Below the pieces are notes generated by a model. That model saw nothing but the letters and a program-made list of their open reading frames with translations. It ran no database searches and was not told where the DNA came from. Both the position numbers and the translations under genes were made by a program. Below are positions 56,725-64,000 of a stretch of DNA of 64,000 nt, piece by piece. Source of the DNA: Elephas maximus indicus (taxonomy: Eukaryota; Chordata; Mammalia; Proboscidea; Elephantidae); contig NC_064822.1 in assembly GCF_024166365.1 (NCBI RefSeq), forward strand, positions 101,986,823-102,050,822, in the 5' to 3' direction. Positions within the stretch are counted from its first letter, which is position 1; each line of letters begins with the position of its first letter.

Positions 56725-57940
56725 TCACATTTTTTAAGTTTATCTTTAAGGAGTGATACATGAGCATCTTTCCGAAAATAGACCAAAAGCTGTGTCCAAT
56801 TGTAAAGAAACATTAACGACCATTCATATATCAATATCAAAAGGATCATTTGATATATCAACCAAAATATCAGGTAAAAAATATCAGGTATGTGTTATAA
56901 ATATCCAATTATCTATATTTATAATAAGCACAACAAATAAAGTAAAAAAGGAACCTAGAAAGTACTTGTGATATGCTCAGACTTTGAGAACCTGATGTGA
57001 TGAACTATACAAAGGCAAAGAAATGAGAATTCATTAAGAACTCTTCGTGCTTCATTAAAGCATTAAAATTTACCATCGATAGGAAGTTGCTATGCAATAG
57101 CACTGTCTCAGCTTTGATTCCTGGGTTGGCAGGACTCTGGGACATGGTGCCAAGATTGTCAACATGAAATGGTGCTGTACTGCAGAAGCACATGAGCCTC
57201 CAGGCTATCCAAAACTGGATGTTGCCTGGGAAACCGTCACTGCCTCCTGCAATAGCTGGAAGAGTTTGTACCTGAGGCAGTTTGGTTCCAGAATTCTCTA
57301 GCTCTGGCCCTTCTGCAGCTTCTGCACTCCTTACTGCTTGTCTGCCTTCTACCCACTGCCCTAATTTTATCTGATTCTGTGTGGTCCCTAACATCCAGGG
57401 GTTTTCCTGAATTTGATTCCCTCACTGCCTAGACAGATGTAACAAATTAATGACTGTAAAGTCGTTCGGTTTTATCCGCACATTGCTCTTTTTAAAGTTT
57501 GAGCCAATGTTTAAAAATCAGGGTATATCTGACATAAATCTATATTTACAGCCTTTTCTTTTGAGAATCTGGAATATCTAGCAAAAACGAGGGGTTGTAT
57601 TTCCCCATGGAACAATCTGCTAGAGCAGAGTGGCTACTGCCTACTTAAATGGCTCTTAAGTTTACCACAATCCCCACTATTCCCTATTGTCTCCAACACT
57701 GAGACTATTAATTGTCATTAGCCACAATACTTTTGCTTCTGTCTTTTCCTTGTAGTAGAGAAGTAGGAAAACAAAAGATATAAGGAAAAATTTAAGAATT
57801 TCAAGAAAAATGTAAGGCAATGCATTTCTTGGAGGAAGTGAGGAATACATGTTTAGTATGCAAAATGAGTATACATACAAAGAATAGGACCGGCTCACTC
57901 TACTCATGTACATCTTTAATCTGGTTCCTACAGTCTTTTA
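56725..57940. other. Unassigned DNA with a 129-codon open frame
   Basis: The minus-strand frame 57,394-57,005 is open for 129 codons, in sequence not matching any repeat listed here. It lacks recognisable motifs and is rich in small and charged residues at its N-terminal half. A second frame (57,425-57,237) overlaps it, which is common by chance. I do not call a gene. Confidence 0.35.
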
Positions 57941-58090
57941 GGAGCCCAGTGGCACCGTGTTTAAGAGCTTTGCTGCTAACCAACAAGTTAGCAGTTCGAA
58001 TCCACCAGCTGCTCCTTGGAAACCCTGTGGGGCAGTTCTACTCTGTCCTACAGGGTCTCTATGAGTCAGAATTGACTCGATGGCAACAGC
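57941..58090 (+). mobile_element. AfroSINE-type SINE
   Basis: Head 'ggagcccagtggcaccgtgt', B-box 'agcagttcgaatccaccagc', body 'ctccttggaaaccctgtggg' and tail 'attgactcgatggcaacagc'. Confidence 0.92.
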
Positions 58091-58510
58091 TGTTGATAGT
58101 CACTTGAATTTGCAACTCCGGTCTGGTCCTCAGGCTTCTGGGTGCTCTTAGAGTGTGCATTATGCTCTGCATTTACTCCCAGTCCTACCTTACAGCCCAG
58201 TTTCCTTAATCTGCCACTGCCTAGGGACCAGGACAGGCAGTCAGTCATGCATCTAAACATAAAGGTTCTGGGTGGTTCTCATTGTACCTCCTCATTTGCC
58301 TGCCTCATTATCTGCAAATTAGCTCATTTCTATAGACAGGCCATATAATTTTTCCTTTTAATTTAGCAATAAATGCTACATGTAACTATGTATTAACAAA
58401 CTGTATTTATTAATTAGTACTATAGTTTTTTTTTTTTTTGGTTTATATATAATAATATATAGTATATAAAAAAAATTTCTTTTTATATAGTATACTATAT
58501 ATAGTATATA
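58091..58510. other. Unassigned DNA ending in an A+T palindrome
   Basis: No gene is seen. The last 90 bases are almost pure A+T and include the 18-bp perfect palindrome 'tatatagtatactatata' at 58,484-58,501. Confidence 0.5.
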
Positions 58511-58542
58511 CCTGGCCAACCGACTGGAAGAGATCCATATTT

Positions 58543-59232
58543 TTTTAATATTTTTATTGTGCTTTAAGTGAAAGTATACAAATCAAGTCAGTCTCTCATA
58601 CAAAACCTTATATACACCTTGCTATATGCTCCTAGTTGCTCTCTCCCTAATGAGACAGCACATTCCTTCTCTCCACCTTGTATTTCTGTGTCCATTAAGC
58701 CAGCTCCTGTTCCCCTCGGCATTCACATCTCCCCTCCAAACGGGAGCTGCACACATAGTCTCATGTGTCTACTTGATCCAAGAAGCCCACCGCTCACCAG
58801 TATCAGTTTTTGTCTTATAGTCCAGTCCAATCCCTGTCTGAAGAGTTGGCTTTGGGAATGGTTCCTGTCTTGGGCTAACAGAAGGTCTGGGGACCATGAC
58901 CTCCGGGGTCCCTCCAGTCTCAGTCGGAACATTGAGTCTGGTCTTTTTATGAGAATTTGAGGTCTGCATCCCACTACTCTCCTGCTCCTTCAGGGATTCT
59001 CTGTTGTGCTTGCTGTCATGCCAGTCATCACTTGCAGCTGGGCACCATCTAGTTCTTCTGGTCTCAAACTGATGTAGTCTCTAATTTATGTGCCCCATTC
59101 TGACTCTTGGGCTCATCATAATTACCTTGTGTCTTTGGTGTTCTTCATTCTCCTTTGCTCCACGTGGGTTGAGACCAGTTGTTGCATCTTAGATGGCTGC
59201 TTGCTAGAGCTTAAGACCCCAGACACCACTCT
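58543..59232 (-). mobile_element. L1 3' UTR inserted in RTE-9
   Basis: On the plus strand it starts with T-rich sequence and 'attgtgctttaagtgaaagt' and ends 'aagacccca' plus 'gacaccact'. It is related to the 3' UTR of L1-A. Flanks 'gaagagatccatattt' (58,527-58,542) and 'gaaagagatacatattt' (59,233-59,249) are near-identical target duplications. There is no coding sequence. Confidence 0.9.
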
Positions 59233-59249
59233 GAAAGAGATACATATTT

Positions 59250-60400
59250 GTGCCCATTCCAAAGAAAGGTAACCCAACAGGATGCAGAAATTATCGAACA
59301 ATATTAATATCACATGCAAGTAAGCATTTGCTGAAGATAATTCAAGAATGGTTACAGCAATATATCAACAGGGAACAGCCAGAAATTCAAGCCAGATTCA
59401 GAAGAGGAAGTGGAACGAGAGATATCATTTCTGATGTCAGATGGATCTTGGCTGAAAGCAGAGAATACCGGAAAGATGTTTACCGGTGTTTTACTGACTA
59501 TGCAAAGGTATTTGACTGTGTGGATCATAACAAAGTATGGATAACATTGTGAAGATACAAGAATTCCAGAACACTTAATTGTGCTGATGAGAAACCTCTG
59601 CATAGGCCAAGAGGCAGTTATTCGAACAGAACAAGGGGATACTGCGTGGTTTAAAGTCAAGAAAGGTGTGTGTCAGGGTTGTATCCTTTCACCATACTTA
59701 TTCAATCTGTATGCTGGGTAGATAATTCAAGAAGCTGGACTATATGAAGAAGAATGCGGCATCAGGATTGAAAGAAGACTCATTAACAACCTGTGATATG
59801 CAGAGGATACAACCTTGCTTGCTGAAAGTAGAGGACTTGAAGCACTTACTGATTAAGATTAAAGACCTCAGTATGGATTACACCTCAACATAAAGAAAAC
59901 AAAAATCCTCACAACTGGACCAATAAGCAACATCATGATAAATGGAGAAAATATTGAAGTTCTCAAGGATTTCATTTTACTTGGATCCACAATCAATGCC
60001 CATGGAAGCGCAGTCAAGAAATCAAAAGACAGATTACACTGGACAAATCTGCAAAAGACCTCTTTAAAGTGTTCAAAAGCAAAGATGTCACTTTGAGGGC
60101 TAAGGTGCACCTGACCCAAGCCATAGTATTTTCTATCGCCTCATATGCATGTGCAAGCTGGATAGCAAATAAAGAAGACATAAGAAGAATTGACACCTTT
60201 GAGTGACGGTGTTGGCTAAGAATATTGAATATACCATGGAGTGCCAGAAAAATGAACAGATCTGTCTTGAAAGAAGTACAGCTAAAATGCTCCTTAGAAG
60301 CAAAGATGCTGAGACTTCTTCTCAAGTACTTTGGACATGTTATCAGGTGTTATCTGGAGGAACCACTCCCTGGAGAAAGACATCATGCTTGGTAAAGTAG
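59250..60400 (+). pseudogene. RTE-9 reverse transcriptase and C-terminal remnant
   Basis: An open piece at 59,250-59,552 encodes the fingers and palm, with motif A altered to 'CFTDYAKVFDCV'. The catalytic box reads YAED (59,797-59,808), preceded directly by a TGA stop. The C-terminal part is open at 60,203-60,400. Multiple frameshifts are present. Confidence 0.85.
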
Positions 60401-60474
60401 AGGTCAATGAAAAAGAGGAAGACCCTTAATGAGATAGGTTGACATAGTGGCTACAACAAAGGGCTCAAATATAG

Positions 60475-60977
60475 TGTCATGGATTGAATTATGTCCCCCC
60501 CCAAAATGTGTATCAATTTGTTTAGGCCATGATTCCCAGTATTATGTGGTTATCCTCCATTTTGTGATTGTAATTTCCTGTTGAGAGGATTAGGGTGGGA
60601 TTGTACCACCACCCTTACTCAGGTCACCTCCCTGATCCAAGGTAAAGGGAATTTCCCTTGGGTGTGGCCTTCTACCAACTTTTATCTCTCAAGAGATAAA
60701 AGGAAAGGGAAGCAAGGAGAGAGTTGAGGACCTCATACCACCAAGAAAGCACCAGGAGCAGAACGTATCCTTTGGAAATGGGGTCCCTGCGCCTGAAAAG
60801 CTCCCCGACCAGAGGAAGATTGAGGACTAGGACCTTCCTCCAGAGCCAAAAGAGAGAGAGAAAGCCTTCCCCTGGAGCTGACGCCCGGAATTTGGACTTT
60901 TAGCCCACTTTACTGTGAAGAAATAAATTTCTCTTTGTTAAAGCCATCTGTTATAGCAGCACTAGATGACTAAGACA
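60475..60977 (+). mobile_element. MaLR-like solo LTR, copy 2, inside RTE-9
   Basis: It starts 'tgtcatggattgaattatgt' and ends 'ctagatgactaagaca'. Flanks 'tatag' (60,470-60,474) and 'catag' (60,978-60,982) differ at one base. AATAAA lies in 'gaagaaataaatttctcttt'. It aligns with copy 1 over the last 330 or so bases ('gacctcataccaccaagaaa', 'aaagccttcccctggagctg'). Confidence 0.88.
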
Positions 60978-61085
60978 CATAGCGACAATTTTAAGGATTG
61001 CACAGGACCAGTCAGTGTTTCATTCCATTGTACACAGGGTCACTACATATTGGAACTGACTCAGTGGCACCTAACAACAACAACA

Positions 61086-61663
61086 TAGTAATTAGTAGAG
61101 TTATTTTTAAAAATATGGATATACTGGTTCAGTTACCTCCCTAATCATTTACTCTTCCTTATGATGGAAGTTATGTGTAGATTATACTATAACCATAAAC
61201 TAATACAGTCAATAGTTTTTTATGAAAAAGGGAAGAAGAAAGGAAAAGGAACATAGCACTCTTATAAATTTTAACCATCATAGTGTCAATAGTTGGCTTC
61301 AGGCCTAGTGTTTTTTGCTCTATCTCCTCCCTCTCCGGTAATTCCTCCAGCCTACTGGGTCTTCATCTTGGAGACAAGGCAAAAGTTCATCTGCATTTTC
61401 TACAGTCTCTCTTTATACAAACTGACCATTTAAGAAATCCTAGGTTTACTAAAGACCTTGAATGTTGGGGCATTTTGGTCATGGGGGCTGCTCTAGTTCC
61501 ACCTTCCACTTTGTACACCAAAAGACCAACAACCCCAAAATGGGGAAGTGGTGACTAGATGGCTTTGCCAGCATCTGCTTCTCCCCATAAGTAGGTGGGG
61601 ATCTGCATGGCCAGGGGCTCTGACAGACTCCTCCAGAAGAACCGAAGCTGGAGGCAGTTCATT
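61086..61663. other. Unassigned intergenic DNA
   Basis: The 91-codon frame 61,283-61,558 has no recognisable domain. No repeat is identified. Confidence 0.45.
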
Positions 61664-61862
61664 TGACCAGTTGGCGTCCAGTCAGTTTTGACCCATGACA
61701 ACCTCATGTGCACAGAGTAGGACTACTCTATAGTGTTTCCATGGCTGTGACCCTTCGGAATCAGATGACCAGGTCTGTCTTCTGAGGTGCCTCTGGGTAG
61801 GTCTGAACCACCAACCTTTCATTAATAACCCAGTGCTTAACTGTTTGCTCCACCCAAGGACT
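61664..61862 (-). mobile_element. SINE, long-body variant, antisense
   Basis: 'ccagtcagttttgacccatg', 'atcagatgaccaggtctgtc' and 'tgaggtgcctctgggtaggt' match the variant at 24,447-24,657. The head end is 'ctgtttgctccacccaagga'. Confidence 0.87.
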
Positions 61863-63339
61863 CCTCAGTTCACTTAAGCAGGGGTCAAATGTCTCACTGA
61901 TCAGGTTGGAAGGGGCTGTACGTGGGAGTGTAGCAAACAACCGGTTATTACCAAAATCTTATTAGATGAAGAGCAGGTTACTCTGGTGGTCTCTAGCTGG
62001 GGTCCTTCAGGGAAAAATCTTTTCAGGATCTACGTGGCACCCCTATGATCAAAACACCAAGAAAACAAAAGAGCTTTGACCTGTAGGTGGCAGACTGAGG
62101 ACTAAATTAGTTTAAGTCTTTGTCCTAAATACTTCGGACAAATTGTTATGATAATGTCAGTGTTGGTGTGAATAAGCATGTTGGGTTGGTGGAAATGAAG
62201 TGGGGTTCTGGCAGCCCAGCACATCTGGTAGCATAGATAAGGGCCAAGAAGACACCTAAAAAAAAGAGACCCATAAAAGAGGAAGCCCTGAGCCACCTCT
62301 CCAGAGTGGTCTGAGGCCACAGGGACATGCTCTCCAGCTAGTAAGGCTGCTGCTCCCATCCGGGCCCACTGACAGAAGTGCTGTCTCTCTCCTGATAGGA
62401 CAAAGATGACCAGCAGACCAGCAAGTGGCCAGCAGGAACTTCCAACTGCTTTCCTCTCCTCTTAGCAAGTGTGACAGTGCAGCATACATGCTGGCCCTCC
62501 TTCCTTCCTTCCTCTTCCGTCCTCCTCTGGACCAAGCAATGATGGGACATGACAGTAAGGAAATCCACCTTGCATGAGCGTGTAAGTGTGTATTCTTTGT
62601 CTTCAGACATCACCACAGTCACATCAGACTTGCAAACCGGGTCCTGGCCACTGGCCATCATGATACATCACTTATTCTTAAGAAATCCACTTAGAGAATT
62701 TATTCATACAAAACATTATTTGGGACTTTTCCACTTAAAGAACGAGTAAGCTCCTTCTCTAATTTTCCGTAACAAACTAAGCATATGACAGGCAAGGGTT
62801 ACAGATTTTTCTCAGTCTATTTCCTTCTAAAATACAAGTCTGTGGTTAATCAAGTTCTGCAAATGACAGTTCCTCGTTCAGACGCCGTGGGCTAACATAA
62901 GAAATAATACCACACCCCCCGGCCCCAGGAGTATAAAAAAAAATAAAATTTTTTTTTTTTTTTTTAAGCGCTGAGAATAAGGTTTTAGGTAAGCTACGTC
63001 TGAGAAATTTTCCCAGGGTCCCAATTCTGATTCCACCAGACGTCAAGGGCTTCTGAGCCTGCCGTCAGTAGACACATCCCTGAACCCAAAGCAGTGACAG
63101 GTAAAGTGATGGATTTGGTGTCGTCAGCTTATCATCAGCCTTTGTTCCCTTGCAAGTAATAAATCAAAACAGCTGCCCTGACTGTCCCACAACGTTTTAA
63201 TTTCCCTTTGCATCACCATGCTCTGTGTGGCACCACTGCCGGCTTGGGAGCCACTAGCGCCCTTCCAGGAGGCAGGGAGGTGTCTGGTGTTGGGGGTGGG
63301 CAAGGCGCAAGTGCAGGCAGGTGCAGGCTGGATCCCTTG
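61863..63339. other. Unassigned intergenic DNA
   Basis: It contains several overlapping short frames on both strands (62,102-62,661) with no recognisable family. A T-run lies at 62,950-62,965. No gene is supported. Confidence 0.4.
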
Positions 63340-63560
63340 CTATTTACTAGCTGACTGGCCTGGGGCAAAACTTGACCCCCCAGGAAGCCTGTTCCCTCTT
63401 TTCATGATCCTCATGAGGGTGGTTTTAAGGTAACAGCTAATGGATACATGATGCCTGGATATAAAGTAGACTCTCAACAAATGGTAGCAACAATTATTGT
63501 TGATTTTGTTAAAAATGTTATACACTGAACATGCTCAGAATAGTACACTCAGGAAGTGCT
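63340..63560 (+). mobile_element. MIR, diverged
   Basis: 'tgctatttactagctgactg', 'gcctggggcaaaacttgacc' and 'agactctcaacaaatggtag' followed by 'aattattgttg' match the MIR layout. Confidence 0.65.
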
Positions 63561-64000
63561 ATTATTGATTCTTGTTATCTAAGGGAATCCCGATGCCTTG
63601 CCAATCTGGGATATTTGAGCCTCTCAGAGGTAATGCTGTGTTTTGCTGAACAAAAGGTGGAAGGGCTGGTGTTTTCAGGAAAAAATGGATATGATTCATC
63701 TGGTTAAATTCAGCCTATGAAAGGGAAGTAAAATTATAGGATCTGCTTCTTAGAAAGAGCGAAGACTGTAGGTTAGCGAATGGGCTGGAGGACGGAGAGA
63801 GCGTTAAGTGGGAAGATGAGGTAGAAGCCACAGCAGGATTCCAGATTTGAACTAAGGTAGAAGCTAAAAAAAAAATTTTTTTTTTTTTTTAGAAGCTGTA
63901 GTAGAGAGAAGTGAGCTAATCAGAGAGCTGTTGAGGAGAAGAATCTACTCTATTCATGGTCAAGGAAGGGGACGGGAGAGTCAAAGGTGATTTTGACTCA
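63561..64000. other. Unassigned right flank
   Basis: A-run and T-run sequence lies at 63,867-63,890 in otherwise purine-rich DNA. Nothing else is recognised. Confidence 0.45.

Larger units (their letters stand above)
58511..61085 (+). mobile_element. RTE LINE (RTE-9), split by an L1 and an LTR
   Basis: It begins 'cctggccaaccgactggaag' at 58,511. L1 sequence interrupts at 58,543. The RTE resumes at 59,233 ('gaaagagatacatatttgtg'), runs to 60,474, is interrupted by an LTR, and resumes at 60,978 to the tail 'agtggcacctaacaacaaca'. Removing both insertions gives about 1.4 kb from the fingers of the reverse transcriptase to the 3' end. Confidence 0.93.

Noticed and set aside
62102..62661. Minus-strand gene cluster
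   Set aside because: Three frames overlap each other in different phases with no motifs; chance is the simplest explanation.
1..64000. CRISPR array, prokaryotic operon or novel defence system
   Set aside because: No regularly spaced short repeats exist; the recurring units are dispersed SINE and LINE copies of mammalian type.

Overview
This window looks like nuclear DNA of an afrotherian mammal, most likely an elephant or close relative. The evidence is the repeat content. There are dozens of copies of a tRNA-like-headed SINE of the AfroSINE type (head 'gagccctggtggc', tail 'gactcgatggcaacgggtttggtttttgg'). There are nine copies of an RTE/BovB-type LINE whose 3' end matches those SINEs. There are two long L1 elements, several L1 3' ends from two lineages, and ancient MIR and L2 copies shared by all mammals. 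Family names come from memory of these families, not from a search. Nothing prokaryotic is present: no operons, ribosome binding sites or CRISPR array. I find no host protein-coding gene, functional tRNA gene or rRNA gene that I can support. Summing the listed spans, roughly 60% of the window is recognisable transposon.

Layout. 0.4-3 kb: two SINEs stacked at one target site, an L1 3' end with SINEs inside it, an old L1 remnant, and a SINE with a tRNA-Gly-like head. 3-12.2 kb: a long, decayed antisense L1 (L1-A) interrupted by a rearranged RTE copy (RTE-1) and by a SINE/microsatellite insertion that leaves a perfect 25-bp inverted repeat. 12.2-24.7 kb: sparse repeats, including an L1 3' UTR with clean target-site duplications, an L1 with an inverted 5' part, an ancient L1 and several SINEs. 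24.7-30.3 kb: RTE-2 and the longest RTE copy (RTE-3). 32.9-41.9 kb: the most informative nest. An RTE (RTE-4) was split by a solo LTR with a 4-bp duplication. That LTR was then hit by a twin-primed SINE and by a nearly full-length antisense L1 (L1-C). 42-50.8 kb: mostly unassigned DNA with SINEs, MIR and L2. 51.3-61.1 kb: RTE-7, RTE-8 and RTE-9, two copies of a MaLR-like LTR, a palindromic miniature element, and a second nest (RTE-9 containing an L1 3' end and an LTR). 61.1-64 kb: mostly unassigned.

How the parts relate. L1-type and RTE-type reverse transcriptases explain almost every insertion seen. The RTE copies and many SINEs share the 3' sequence around 'gagtcggaa(c/t)(c/t)gactcgatggca', as expected if the SINEs were mobilised by RTE enzymes. 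Every reverse transcriptase frame here is broken, so no copy could move by itself as written. I found no undescribed biological system. What stands out is insertion mechanism (twin priming, repeated use of one site, nested insertion with datable order) rather than new genes.
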